Source of the DNA: Saprospiraceae bacterium UBA6168
GTDB taxonomy: Bacteria; Bacteroidota; Bacteroidia; Chitinophagales; Saprospiraceae
Reading direction: 5' to 3'
NCBI GenBank assembly: GCA_002435785.1
Contig: DIUC01000100.1
Span: 1-44,019 of the forward strand
Length of the DNA stretch: 44,019 nt
Positions within the stretch are counted from its first letter, which is position 1. Each line of letters opens with the position of its first letter. The translations under genes and the position numbers were made by a program. Positions 14,930-23,320 of the stretch are shown here, one piece after another. The notes under the pieces are model-generated. The model did no database searches. It had not been told where the DNA came from and saw nothing but the letters and a program-made list of their open reading frames with translations.

Positions 14930-16423
14930 ATGAAACCTAAATATTGCTTTCTTTCCTTTCTCTTTCTTGCCGCCCTGTCGCTGCAAGCACAAGAGGATGT
15001 ATCAACTCCTGAAGCCTCTAAGACCGTTGAGGCATTTATTGATGGTAACCGGGAGAAGCTGCTCGGCAACTGGGATAAAGCTGCCACAAAGTTCAAGGAA
15101 GTGTTGGAAAAAGACCCCAGAAACGCCGCTGCTGCATACGAGCTTGCACGGGTTTACGAAGCACTCAAGGACACCGACAAGGCCCTTGTTGCAGGCAAGA
15201 ATGCGGTGGAGTGGGACCCCATCAACCCTTGGTACAAATACTACCTCGCCGACCTTTACCAGAAATTGGACAATGACAAGGAAGCCGCCGTGCTTTACGG
15301 GCAGCTCGTGAAGATGGACCCGCACAATGAGGGCTATTACTTCAAATGGGCCTACCACCTTGTGCGTGCCAGCCAGCCTGCGGAGGCCATCAAGGTCTAT
15401 GACCAGTTAGAGAAAATGATTGGGGTGAACGAGGAGACGACCCGCCACAAACAGACCCTCTACCTCGGCATGGGCGAGTACAAAAAGGCTGGCAAGGAGG
15501 TCATGGCGCTGGTTGACAGGTTCCCGAAAAACGTGGAGTACCGACACCTGTTGGCCACCTTCTACGACCAGACGAGCGACCAAGCGAAGGCCACCGCCAC
15601 CTATCTGGAGATATTGAAGCTCGCACCCAACGACGCCCGTGCGAAAATAAAACTGGCGGACGACAACAAAGGCTCGGACGACATCAAGTTCCTCAATGCC
15701 TTGAGGTCGGTTTTTGAGGACCCCGGCACCAATATTGACACCAAGATAAAAGAGATAATCCCCTACGTGAACCGCCTCGCCGAAACCAACGACAAGAGCC
15801 TCGGCAACTCACTACTGGCGTTGACTTCACTGTTGGAAACCGTCCACCCCAACTCCGCCAAGGCACATTCCGTGCTTGGGGACGTGCTTTTCCATAGTGG
15901 CCAACCTGACCGTGCGTTGGAGCAGTACAAAAAATGCCTGGAACTCGACCATAACGTTTGGGCGGTATGGGAGCAGGTGCTGTTTATATATCTTGACAAA
16001 AGGGACTTCCAGAACTTGGTGAAGAGTTCCGATGAAGCGATGGACCTTTTTCCGAATCAAGCCATCGCCTATTATTATAATGGCCTCGGCTACAATGGCC
16101 TGCACAAGCCCAACGATGCCCTTACTTCCTTCCAGCAGGCACTTATCATGTCCGCAAAGAATTTGCCGCTCCGCTTCAACCTGCTGCGCGAGACCGCCGA
16201 ATCACACTACCAATTAAAGAAATACTCGCAGGCGGAAAAATCCCTCAACGAAGCGCTCCAGCTCAATGCCAAAGACCCGATAGCATTGGAGCGCATGGGG
16301 GACGTGCAGTACCAACTTGGCAAGGCCAACGATGCCCTGCTACTATGGCAAAAAGCAATGGAGTACGGTGGCAAATCGGAAGTGCTGCAACGGAAGGTGC
16401 TGGAGGGCAAATTGGTGGAGTAA
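14930..16423 (+). CDS. Exported TPR-repeat protein
   Basis: The ATG at 14930 begins a signal peptide (MKPKYCFLSFLFLAALSLQA). The rest of the 497 residues is a series of tetratricopeptide repeats from about residue 40 to 480, for example WDKAATKFKEVLEKDPRNAA, PDRALEQYKKCLELDHN, PNDALTSFQQAL and KYSQAEKSLNEALQLNAKDP. A middle section (about 240-300) is less repeat-like. TPR proteins of this kind act as periplasmic scaffolds. No enzyme domain is seen. The gap before the gene carries an imperfect inverted repeat rich in TTTGGG/CCCAAA (about 14843-14897). Confidence 0.85.
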   Translation: MKPKYCFLSFLFLAALSLQAQEDVSTPEASKTVEAFIDGNREKLLGNWDKAATKFKEVLEKDPRNAAAAYELARVYEALKDTDKALVAGKNAVEWDPINPWYKYYLADLYQKLDNDKEAAVLYGQLVKMDPHNEGYYFKWAYHLVRASQPAEAIKVYDQLEKMIGVNEETTRHKQTLYLGMGEYKKAGKEVMALVDRFPKNVEYRHLLATFYDQTSDQAKATATYLEILKLAPNDARAKIKLADDNKGSDDIKFLNALRSVFEDPGTNIDTKIKEIIPYVNRLAETNDKSLGNSLLALTSLLETVHPNSAKAHSVLGDVLFHSGQPDRALEQYKKCLELDHNVWAVWEQVLFIYLDKRDFQNLVKSSDEAMDLFPNQAIAYYYNGLGYNGLHKPNDALTSFQQALIMSAKNLPLRFNLLRETAESHYQLKKYSQAEKSLNEALQLNAKDPIALERMGDVQYQLGKANDALLLWQKAMEYGGKSEVLQRKVLEGKLVE

Positions 16424-16544
16424 AGGCGGCGGTGAAGGATTGGAAGCCTGAGTGGGATTTAAAAGCTCAATGGGCCACGCTTTCCAAGGCGGGAAGGGGA
16501 TTTCCACTCCCTCCGGGTATAGAAATCCCTGCCAAAACCCACAC

Positions 16545-16581
16545 AAAAAAAAACAGCCCCGGAGTTTCCTCCAGGGCTGTT
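16545..16581 (-). terminator. Rho-independent terminator of the RRM gene
   Basis: AACAGCCCCGGAG (16552-16564) pairs with CTCCAGGGCTGTT (16569-16581) over 12 of 13 positions, with a 4-nt loop. On the minus strand the stem is followed by a run of nine Ts. It is 60 bp beyond the RRM stop. The TPR gene on the other strand could use it too, but there the T-run is weak. Confidence 0.88.
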
Positions 16582-16640
16582 TTAAATTCAAAGTATCTGT
16601 ATCGTTCGAGCCGAAGCCGGAATTTAATTCAAATCTTCAA

Positions 16641-16988
16641 TTAGTAGCGATTTCCACCGCCACCGCCGTATCCGCCGCCGCCACGGTTTCCACCGCCGCC
16701 GCCGTATCCGCCACGGCCACCACCGCCGCCACTTGGGCCACGGTCTTCACGTGGTTCAGCTTTCTTGACCACGATGGTACGTCCGTCAAGTGTGCTGTCG
16801 TTCATTTCGTTGATGGCCTTTTTGGCCTCTTCGTCGTTGGGCATTTCCACAAAGCCAAAGCCTTTGGATTTACCGGTGAACTTGTCTGTGATTACACTGG
16901 CAGAAGAAACTTCGCCAAATTCTTCGAAGGCCTCGCGGAGGTCTTCAGACTGAGTGTCGAAACTCAGTTTTGCTGCAAAAATGTTCAT
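16641..16988 (-). CDS. Glycine-rich RNA-binding protein, single RRM
   Basis: The 115 residues hold one RNA recognition motif (about 1-78) with RNP2 IFAAKLSF near the start and RNP1 KGFGFVEM at 42-49, then a Gly/Arg/Tyr-rich tail (RGGYGGGGGNRGGGG). Such small RRM proteins are common in Bacteroidota and cyanobacteria, bind single-stranded RNA and often respond to cold. The gene is a single transcription unit: a consensus promoter about 205 bp upstream gives a long leader, and a strong terminator follows. A long leader would allow post-transcriptional control, but no known riboswitch is recognised. Confidence 0.95.
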   Translation of the reverse strand: MNIFAAKLSFDTQSEDLREAFEEFGEVSSASVITDKFTGKSKGFGFVEMPNDEEAKKAINEMNDSTLDGRTIVVKKAEPREDRGPSGGGGGRGGYGGGGGNRGGGGYGGGGGNRY

Positions 16989-17330
16989 TAAAAATGAAAA
17001 TTAAGATGAATAAAACTTGAGAAAACTAAGTGTGAAGCAGTAATAAATTGATGGAAAAAAACCGGACGAGTGGGCAAGAAGAAAAACCGAGGGCAGAATG
17101 ACTGTCTTTAGGAGACTTCGCTTGCAGAACTACAGGTGGAAAAAATTTCCAGAGAATATCGCTTGCTAAACAGAAAATTACTCAATGAACGCCACAAAGA
17201 TACAGCATTCATTTTATAAAGCAAAAAATATTCACATTTATTTTTTTGTCAACAAAAAATACAGCCTGTTCAACGTACAAGTTGTTGCGTGTTTTTGGCA
17301 ATTTTTTTTGGCCTTACCTGCAATAGACGC
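16989..17330. other. Leader and promoter region of the RRM gene
   Basis: This 342-bp region lies between two minus-strand genes. It contains the RRM promoter at 17195-17225 and a predicted leader of roughly 200 nt. The part from 17220 to 17330 is AT-rich with T-runs (TTTTTTTTGG near 17305) and carries no clear hairpin for the upstream nuclease gene. Confidence 0.6.
17195..17225 (-). promoter_or_regulatory. Bacteroidota-type promoter of the RRM gene
   Basis: On the minus strand TTTG (17222-17225), a 19-nt spacer and TATCTTTG (17195-17202) fit the -33/-7 consensus exactly. Confidence 0.75.
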
Positions 17331-18728
17331 TCACCCAATCTGATGTTCTTCACCCAATTCGGGTATGCCTATTTGGTGGAAACCATCATCAAGCAGCAGT
17401 GATTTCAGGCTCTCTTGCCTCTCGATTTCGCCGTGTACCAAGAACAGTTGCTTCACGGAATGGCGCTGGTTGCTCAAGAAATCCGAGATTTCGCCCCTGT
17501 CGGCGTGGGCGGAGAAGGAGTCCATGATTTCCACTTCAGCATGTACCATTTTTTCTTCCCCAAAAAGGCGCAGGTGGTTCGTACCGGCCCGCAGGCGGCC
17601 AGCGGGTGTTTCCGGTGAGGCATAGCCCACGATTAGCACCGTGTTCCGGTGGTTTTCGATGTTGTTGAACAAATGGTGCTTCACCCGGCCTGCGTTGGCC
17701 ATGCCCGATGCACTGATGATGATGCAAGGCTCCTCGGAGAAATTCAATTTCTTTGAGTCTTCCACCTCTTTAATATACTTCAAGCGGGCAAAACCAAAAG
17801 GATTGGGGTCACGGAGGATATAACTGCTAAGTTCGCCATCATAGCATTCCGGGTGCGAGCCGTAGAGCAGGGTGGCATTTACGGCCAACGGACTATCCAC
17901 GTACACAGGCAGGGCGGGGAGTCGCCCGGCGTTTTCAAGTTGGTCTAGGATATAAACGATTTCCTGTGTGCGGCCTACCCCGAAGGCCGGGATGATGAGC
18001 TTTCCCCGTTTTTCGAGGCAGGTGTGCTTGATGATTTGCAACAATTTGCCGATTTCCTGTGGCGCTGCATCGTGCAACTTGTCGCCGTAAGTGCTCTCGC
18101 AAATAAGGTAATCCATCTCGTCCATCTGCTGTGGGTCGCGCAGGATGGGGCGGTCCGGCCTGCCAATGTCACCGGTAAAGCCCAGCCTAGTGGTCTTCCC
18201 GTTCTCTGTAATCGTCAGCCCAACACTTGCACTGCCGAGTATATGCCCAGCGTCCCGGAACACCACCTCCACGCCAGGCCGCACCCTGAACTTCTTGCCA
18301 TAACCATAGGTGGAAAAAAGCTCCATCGTCTGCTTTACATCCTCTTGGCTATAGAGCGGCTCGCGCTTGTCCCGCTCGTGGCGGCGGTGCTTGTTGAAAT
18401 ACTCGGCATCCCGCTGTTGTATGAGCGCGCTGTCTAACAGCATGATGGTGCAAAGGCTCCGAGTGGCATGTGTACTGAATATAGGCCCGTCGAAGCCATC
18501 TTTCACGAGCTTTGGCAGCCGTCCACTGTGGTCAATATGGGCATGGGAAAGTATCACGCAATCGAGGCTGCTGGGGTCGAACAACCAATGCTCATTGAAG
18601 TCTTTCATGTGGGCGCTGTTGCCTTGGTACATGCCACAGTCGAGCAGAATGGTATAGCCATCGTCGAGGGTAATCAGGTGTGCGCTGCCGGTCACTTCGC
18701 GGGCTGCGCCGCAGAATTTCAGTTTCAT
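17331..18728 (-). CDS. Metallo-beta-lactamase/beta-CASP RNA-processing nuclease
   Basis: The 465-residue protein has the metal-binding motif SHAHIDHSG (H62, H64, D66, H67), further metal ligands in DAGHILGSASV and FTGDIGRPDRPIL, and a beta-CASP insert between about 190 and 400. The C-terminal half carries IISASGMANAGRVKHHL and MDSFSAHADRGEI, both typical of CPSF73-like bacterial nucleases (YsiB/RNase J relatives without extra domains). Members cut or trim RNA with two zinc ions in the cytoplasm. It has no signal peptide. The ATG at 18726-18728 starts right at the first strand. Target RNAs are unknown. Confidence 0.93.
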   Translation of the reverse strand: MKLKFCGAAREVTGSAHLITLDDGYTILLDCGMYQGNSAHMKDFNEHWLFDPSSLDCVILSHAHIDHSGRLPKLVKDGFDGPIFSTHATRSLCTIMLLDSALIQQRDAEYFNKHRRHERDKREPLYSQEDVKQTMELFSTYGYGKKFRVRPGVEVVFRDAGHILGSASVGLTITENGKTTRLGFTGDIGRPDRPILRDPQQMDEMDYLICESTYGDKLHDAAPQEIGKLLQIIKHTCLEKRGKLIIPAFGVGRTQEIVYILDQLENAGRLPALPVYVDSPLAVNATLLYGSHPECYDGELSSYILRDPNPFGFARLKYIKEVEDSKKLNFSEEPCIIISASGMANAGRVKHHLFNNIENHRNTVLIVGYASPETPAGRLRAGTNHLRLFGEEKMVHAEVEIMDSFSAHADRGEISDFLSNQRHSVKQLFLVHGEIERQESLKSLLLDDGFHQIGIPELGEEHQIG

Positions 18729-18876
18729 CTCAAAGTTGTTTTAATTTTTGCTGTTGTTTGCGGCCATTTGAGCCATTTGAAACACCTCAGCAATTTGCCG
18801 GAGGGGCGCAACTTGCCACAGCCTGCCGGAAAGGTACGAAATGCGCTCTAAAAATAACCAGCTTGGGCGCTATTGG

Positions 18877-19929
18877 TCAAAACCGTTCCAACACAGCCCG
18901 TATTTTTTCCTGCGGGAAAAACTGCATAACTGAAGTGTCCAAATGGTAAAACGCCACGGTGATTTCCGGAGTACCGTGCAACTTGCCCAGCATTGCCGCT
19001 GCTGCTTCCAGTTCCCCTTGCGAAACCTGCTCCAGCCTCAACAGGTCGCCAGCATACAAGTAATGCGCTTGCAGGTAGGTGCTTTTTACCACTTCGTAAC
19101 GGTTTAGGGCAGACTTTTTAAAACGACTAACGTCCTGCAAGTCCGCTTCGCTGAGGTTGTTGAGCAGTTTTATCAACCGGCCTTCCCGAAACAGCACGCC
19201 CCAGCGGAACAGCGGCAACGCCACGTCCAATGGCAGCGGGTATCCAAGGTCTGGTTGGCGATTCGGAAGGTAGGACTTGAACACTTGGAGGTCGAGGATG
19301 GAGTTTTCGGTGGCCCAGTCGTCCAGGTCGCCCATGTTGTAGCACATGAGCATCCCACGGTCCACGGGTGGTATGCCCGTCTTCTCGGGGTACTTCAATT
19401 GGTGCAGCCGGATGGTGGCACTAAGGGTGGCATCCGGCATTTTTTCCTTGAAACGTTCGAGCAATAGGAAGAACTTGGCTTGGGTGGTGGGCGTCCAGTC
19501 GCAGTCGAACTGTACCTCGTGGGGCGGCTGTGGAGAGATGGACTTGATTTTTTGGGAAATGCGCCCAGCCAGTATTTCCACCTCCTGCATGTTCATGTTG
19601 AGCAGCGTCCTGTTTGTGATGAAAATAGTTGGCACAATTTCGAGTCCGCCGAGCCTGGTGGTATCCATTTCGATAGCGGCAAGTGGCACGGGCCGGCTGG
19701 TTTCGGCGTCCCAGTCAACGTCGAAGAATTTTGCATAGAGTTTTTTTGCCCCAATGGAATCGAGGTAGTTGCGTTCGGTTGCGGTGAGCTTTAGTTGAGT
19801 CTGCCAGTGGTAGAAAGCGGGACGAACCATGCTTCGCTCAGGCTCCGAAGGGCGGCAACCAATGTTTGCGAAGCAGAAAAAACAAAAGAAAAACAAGCCG
19901 ATGCTTGACGGAGAAACTGTCTGTTTCAT
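18877..19929 (-). CDS. Lipoprotein of unknown function, possibly TIM-barrel-like
   Basis: The 350 residues start with a signal ending IGC (GLFFFCFFCFANIGC), so the protein is probably lipid-anchored. After it comes RPAFYHWQTQLKL, then alternating strand/helix segments: KLYAKFFDVDWD, LEIVPTIFITN, VQFDCDWTPTTQAKFF, TLSATIRLHQLK, GMLMCYNMGDLDDW. The order resembles a TIM barrel of the glycoside-hydrolase type, with D-x-D in QFDCDW and the MCYNMG strand near the usual active-site side, but I do not recognise a family signature. It is a conserved type of Bacteroidota hypothetical. Transcribed in the same direction as the beta-CASP gene, 148 bp apart. Confidence 0.65.
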   Translation of the reverse strand: MKQTVSPSSIGLFFFCFFCFANIGCRPSEPERSMVRPAFYHWQTQLKLTATERNYLDSIGAKKLYAKFFDVDWDAETSRPVPLAAIEMDTTRLGGLEIVPTIFITNRTLLNMNMQEVEILAGRISQKIKSISPQPPHEVQFDCDWTPTTQAKFFLLLERFKEKMPDATLSATIRLHQLKYPEKTGIPPVDRGMLMCYNMGDLDDWATENSILDLQVFKSYLPNRQPDLGYPLPLDVALPLFRWGVLFREGRLIKLLNNLSEADLQDVSRFKKSALNRYEVVKSTYLQAHYLYAGDLLRLEQVSQGELEAAAAMLGKLHGTPEITVAFYHLDTSVMQFFPQEKIRAVLERF

Positions 19930-19994
19930 GTTTACTGTACTTTTGGCAATGGTTTTTTCAAGGGTGCTGAAAGTAGCCCAGATGAGGCTTTGTT

Positions 19995-20048
19995 TATCTG
20001 TGTAAATCTGGAGAACTGAATTAAATGTCGCTTAAATCTGGAGAACTG
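19995..20048. repeat. Direct repeat TAAATCTGGAGAACTG, two copies
   Basis: The 16-bp word is exact at 20003-20018 and 20033-20048. The sequence between them (ATTAAATGTCGCTTAAATCTG) resembles AGTGTCGTTTAAATCTG near 12858-12874, so the two loci carry copies of one dispersed repeat. Confidence 0.8.
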
Positions 20049-20197
20049 CGCAGCTATTTTTTTGATTAAAAAACCTGTCAAGCGCCCAGAAAAAATAGAA
20101 ATCGGAATATCCAGAAACTGGGACCACTCCAATTTCTGTATTTCGCAATCTCTGGTAGTCAACCACAAAAGAGTTGGTGTTGGATTTCTCCGTTAAA

Positions 20198-20277
20198 ATG
20201 GCCTTTAGGCCGTCCCGTCCAAGCCCTTTTGGGCGCTGTCGGCGTAAACGCCTTTGACGGGACGGCCTAAAGGCCAT
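20198..20277. repeat. Perfect 22-bp inverted repeat with structured loop
   Basis: The left arm 20198-20219 (starting ATGGCCTTTAGGCCG) is exactly inverted at 20256-20277. Inside the 36-nt loop are two small palindromes, AAGCCCTTTTGGGC and GGCGTAAACGCC. It ends 43 bp before the nucleotidyltransferase start and covers an in-frame ATG (20276) that I reject as start. The shape is that of a REP/MITE-type element. Confidence 0.88.
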
Positions 20278-20320
20278 GCTACCGGGAACGGACAACACTC
20301 CCCTATTTCCTATTTCCACC

Positions 20321-21385
20321 ATGACCATCGCCGACCTAAAATCACAGCACCACCTCCTCTTCGAGGCCACCTCTGGCAGCCGGGCCTATGGCACCGATTT
20401 GCCGACCTCGGACCACGACCTGCGGGGCGTCTTCATTTTGCCGAAGGCGCAGTTTTATGGCATCAAGGACATCCCTCAGTTAAGCGACGAGCGCAACGAC
20501 ATTGTCTATTATGAACTGCGCCGCTTCTTTGACCTTTTGGCAAAAAACAACCCGAACGTACTGGAACTACTGGCTATGCCGGAGGACTGCGTGCAATTCC
20601 GCCACCCCTTGTTCGAGCGCATCAAACCCGAATTGTTTTTGTCGAAACGGTGCAGGAACACCTTTGCGGGCTACGCCATTTCGCAAATACAGAAGGCGAG
20701 GGGGCTGAACAAGAAAATCGTGAACCCGGTGGCGTTGGAGCGCAAGTCCATCCTCGATTTTTGCCACGTCGTACAGGGACAGGGCAGTGTGCCGCTATTG
20801 CGATGGCTGGCCGACCGTGGCCTCGACCAAAGCCAATGCGGCTTGGTGAACATCCCGCATTTTCGGGATGCATATTCGCTGTTTTACGATGAAACGGGGG
20901 CGCTTGGGTTTCGGGGCGTTCAGCATAAGTCCACCTCAAACGACGTCGTGCTAAGTTCCATACCAAAGGACTTGGCACCCATCGGCACCATGAGCTTCAA
21001 CAAGGATGGCTATCAGGTTTATTGCAAGGACTACCGGGACTACTGGGATTGGGTAGAGGCCCGTAACCCAGTGCGCTACGCCAACACGGTTTCGCACGGC
21101 AAAAACTACGACGCCAAAAACATGATGCACACTTTCCGCTTGCTCGACATGGCAGCTGAAATCGCCCGCTACGGCGAAATCAGGGTGCGCAGGCCCAACC
21201 GGGAATTTTTGCTGAAAATCAGGGCCGGGGAATTTGAATACGAAGAAATGCTAGGCTGGGCCGAGGAAAAAATTGCGGAAATAGATGTGCTTTTCGCACA
21301 ATCAAGTTTGCCGGATGAACCGGACTTGGCCAGCGTGGATGCTGTTTTGGCAGGGCTGAGAGAGGAGTGGTATGCGTTGGCGTGA
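20321..21385 (+). CDS. Nucleotidyltransferase of the DNA polymerase beta superfamily (RlaP/YcgL-like)
   Basis: Starting at ATG 20321 the product is 354 residues. The nucleotidyltransferase signature is clear at the N-terminus: GSRAYGT (19-25), then SDHD (30-33), with two metal-binding Asp and a following GVF strand. The remainder (LNKKIVNPVALERKSILDF, YRDYWDWVEARNP, KNMMHTFRLLDMAAEIARYG) matches the long C-terminal part of this predicted RNA- or nucleotide-modifying family, seen next to RNA-repair genes in some genomes. No such partner is nearby here. An earlier ATG at 20276 lies inside an inverted repeat and would add 15 unlikely residues. Substrate unknown. Confidence 0.82.
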   Translation: MTIADLKSQHHLLFEATSGSRAYGTDLPTSDHDLRGVFILPKAQFYGIKDIPQLSDERNDIVYYELRRFFDLLAKNNPNVLELLAMPEDCVQFRHPLFERIKPELFLSKRCRNTFAGYAISQIQKARGLNKKIVNPVALERKSILDFCHVVQGQGSVPLLRWLADRGLDQSQCGLVNIPHFRDAYSLFYDETGALGFRGVQHKSTSNDVVLSSIPKDLAPIGTMSFNKDGYQVYCKDYRDYWDWVEARNPVRYANTVSHGKNYDAKNMMHTFRLLDMAAEIARYGEIRVRRPNREFLLKIRAGEFEYEEMLGWAEEKIAEIDVLFAQSSLPDEPDLASVDAVLAGLREEWYALA

Positions 21386-21394
21386 GTTAATACC

Positions 21395-21402
21395 TATCTT
21401 TG
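21395..21402 (+). promoter_or_regulatory. -7 box TATCTTTG before the CpsB-like gene
   Basis: TATCTTTG at 21395-21402 matches the Bacteroidota -7 box. The nearest TTG (21377-21379) is only 15 nt upstream, so the -33 part is weak. A leader of about 20 nt would reach the GTG start at 21431. Confidence 0.45.
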
Positions 21403-21430
21403 CCCCTCACTCAAATCAACACCACAACCA

Positions 21431-22171
21431 GTGCTTTTCGGTCTTTTCAAAAAAAACAAACCCACTGCCGCCGCCGACTTCTCCTTCCTCGGCACGGACA
21501 TGCACTCGCACCTTGTGCCAGGCGTGGACGACGGCTCCGACTCCGTGGAAACGAGCCTCGAACTGCTGCGGGGTTTCGTGGAAATGGGCTACCAGAAAAT
21601 CGTGACCACCCCCCATACCCGCCCCGATTATTTCCCCAACACCGAGGCCGATCTGCGAGCTGGCTTTGAACGGCTTAAGCCCGCCATTGCGCAAGCTAAC
21701 TTGCCCATCGAGGTGGAAATGGCCTCTGAATACTTCGTGGACTACGAGTTCCTCCAGCAGCAGGACATCAACAACCTGCTGACCTTCGCTGGCAAGCACC
21801 TCCTAATCGAGCTTTCGACCTACCAGCCACCGCCCAATCTCTTCGATACCCTGTTTCAACTAAAAATAAAGGGCTACCAGCTCATACTTGCCCACCCGGA
21901 GCGCTATGGCTATTATGCCAGCGATTTCCAGCAGTTCGAGAAGCTGAAAGACTTTGGCTGCCAGTTCCAGGTGAACCTCCTCTCACTCACCGGCAACTAC
22001 GGCAAGCCGACGAGAGACCTCGCCATGAAGTTTTTCAAGCAAAAAATGGTGGACTTCCTTGGCACGGACATGCATACCGTCAAGCACTTGGACTCGCTCA
22101 AGGCCATGCAGCAAGATGGCAAGTTGATGCGGTTCGTTCTGGAGCACGAGTTCCGAAATGCCTCGCTTTAA
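21431..22171 (+). CDS. CpsB/CapC-type PHP-domain phosphatase
   Basis: The 246-residue protein carries the PHP metal-binding motif DMHSHLVPGVDDGS near the start, TTPHTRPDYF, AHPERYGYY and GTDMHTVKH. This set is typical of manganese-dependent tyrosine-protein phosphatases that dephosphorylate polysaccharide co-polymerase kinases and so control capsule or exopolysaccharide length. No kinase or polymerase gene is adjacent. The start is a GTG with LFGLFKKNKP following, a common N-terminus for this family in Bacteroidota; no ATG fits. Confidence 0.9.
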   Translation: MLFGLFKKNKPTAAADFSFLGTDMHSHLVPGVDDGSDSVETSLELLRGFVEMGYQKIVTTPHTRPDYFPNTEADLRAGFERLKPAIAQANLPIEVEMASEYFVDYEFLQQQDINNLLTFAGKHLLIELSTYQPPPNLFDTLFQLKIKGYQLILAHPERYGYYASDFQQFEKLKDFGCQFQVNLLSLTGNYGKPTRDLAMKFFKQKMVDFLGTDMHTVKHLDSLKAMQQDGKLMRFVLEHEFRNASL

Positions 22172-22224
22172 TGGGCAATTTGACAGCTTAGGGGACAGGC
22201 TGGCTGCCGAACTGCCAACTTTTC

Positions 22225-22232
22225 TATCTTTG
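22225..22232 (+). promoter_or_regulatory. -7 box TATCTTTG immediately before ruvX
   Basis: TATCTTTG ends only 5 nt before the ruvX ATG (22238). If it is active, transcription would start at or next to the start codon and the mRNA would be leaderless. No well-spaced TTTG is present; AACTG/TTGAC-like words upstream are weak. Confidence 0.45.
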
Positions 22233-22237
22233 CGCCC

Positions 22238-22651
22238 ATGTCCAGAATATTGGGAATTGACTATGGCACTAAGCGCACTGGCATAGCCGTGACCGACCCG
22301 CTCCAAATAATTGCATCGGGCCTCACAACTGTGCCGACGCATGAGTTGTTTGACTTCATTGCCAAGTATTTGGGGGAAGAGGAGGTGGAGGCCATCGTGG
22401 TGGGCGAGCCGATGTACCCCGATGGCAATCCGGCGCAAATTGCTGGTCACGTGAAGGGCTTTGTAAACAAATTGCGCAAGCAATACCCTGACATCCAAGT
22501 GTTTATGCAAGACGAGCGCTATACCTCATTGGAAGCCAAGCAGATTATCCTGCAAAGCGGTGCCAACCGGAAAAAGCGCCAAGACAAATCATTGGTGGAC
22601 AAAGTTAGCGCAGCATTGATTCTGGAAGATTATTTAAACAGCAAGCAGTAA
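22238..22651 (+). CDS. ruvX: Putative Holliday junction resolvase / pre-16S rRNA nuclease (YqgF)
   Basis: The 137 residues are the usual length. An RNase H-like fold is indicated by GIDYGTKRTGIAVTDP (catalytic Asp at residue 8), VVGEPMYPDG, MQDERYTS (acidic site residue) and the C-terminal KSLVDKVSAALILEDYL with the last Asp. Family members mature the 5' end of 16S rRNA in E. coli (YqgF), and a junction-resolving activity has also been proposed. It is followed by def 69 bp later, then a GSCFA gene: a compact housekeeping group on the plus strand. Confidence 0.95.
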   Translation: MSRILGIDYGTKRTGIAVTDPLQIIASGLTTVPTHELFDFIAKYLGEEEVEAIVVGEPMYPDGNPAQIAGHVKGFVNKLRKQYPDIQVFMQDERYTSLEAKQIILQSGANRKKRQDKSLVDKVSAALILEDYLNSKQ

Positions 22652-22654
22652 AAA

Positions 22655-22719
22655 GTGATTGGTGATTGGTGAATCGGTTCAAGAAAAACGACCGACACCA
22701 TCAGCCGTCAAACGTCAAA
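22655..22719. repeat. Two short heptamer runs between ruvX and def
   Basis: GTGATTG, GTGATTG and GTGAATC occupy 22655-22675. CGTCAAA occurs twice at 22706-22719, ending 1 bp before the def ATG. The 7-bp period matches the other microsatellites of the window. Confidence 0.6.
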
Positions 22720-22720
22720 C

Positions 22721-23308
22721 ATGATTTTACCTATTTATGCTTTCGGGCAGCCCGTTTTGAAAAAAGTTGCCGAAGATATTACGCCAGACTACCCAGCGCT
22801 CCAACAACTTATAGAGGACATGTGGGAAACCATGTACTTGGCCGACGGCGTAGGCATCGCAGCACCCCAGGTGGGCCACGGCATCCGCTTGTTCGTCATT
22901 GACACCCACCCAAAGGAGGATGACGAGGAGGAAGAAAAAAAGGAAAAAGAGCCGCTGAAGTACGTGCCCATCAAGAAGGTCTTCATCAACGCCCAAAAAG
23001 TGGATGAGACTGGCAAGGGATGGACTTTTGAGGAAGGCTGCCTCAGCATCCCCGACATCCGGGGCGATGTGGACCGGCCCAGCTTCATTCGACTGCGCTA
23101 CCTGGACGAGCATTTCGTGGAACACGAGGAGACCTTCGACAGCCTGAACGCACGGGTGGTGCAACACGAGTACGACCATATAGAAGGTGTGCTTTTCACG
23201 GAGCACCTCAAGCCCATCAAAAAGCAGCTCATCAAGCGCAAGCTCGAAAAAATCCGCCTCGGCCAGTGCAAGGCCGACTACAAGTTGAAGTTTGCGAAGC
23301 TGCGCTAA
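22721..23308 (+). CDS. def: Peptide deformylase
   Basis: Removes the formyl group from new polypeptides with a metal ion. The three motifs are intact: GVGIAAPQ (43-50), EGCLS (105-109, metal-binding Cys) and QHEYDH (148-153, two metal His and catalytic Glu). The 195 residues are slightly longer than usual because of a very acidic/basic stretch (DDEEEEKKEKE, about 67-77) between the strands after the first motif, a surface loop in known structures. The stop is 12 bp before the GSCFA gene, so the two are likely co-transcribed. Confidence 0.97.
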   Translation: MILPIYAFGQPVLKKVAEDITPDYPALQQLIEDMWETMYLADGVGIAAPQVGHGIRLFVIDTHPKEDDEEEEKKEKEPLKYVPIKKVFINAQKVDETGKGWTFEEGCLSIPDIRGDVDRPSFIRLRYLDEHFVEHEETFDSLNARVVQHEYDHIEGVLFTEHLKPIKKQLIKRKLEKIRLGQCKADYKLKFAKLR

Positions 23309-23320
23309 AATGTCTTTGCC

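Larger units (their letters stand above)
19930..20320. other. Divergent intergenic region with two repeat families
   Basis: The 391 bp contain direct repeats related to those near 12.8 kb (19995-20048) and a 22-bp inverted repeat (20198-20277). No consensus promoter could be placed with confidence for either flanking gene. Confidence 0.55.

Noticed and set aside
20276..20320. Earlier ATG for the nucleotidyltransferase
   Set aside because: It lies within the right arm of a perfect inverted repeat and would add residues unlike the family; the ATG at 20321 directly precedes the conserved fold.
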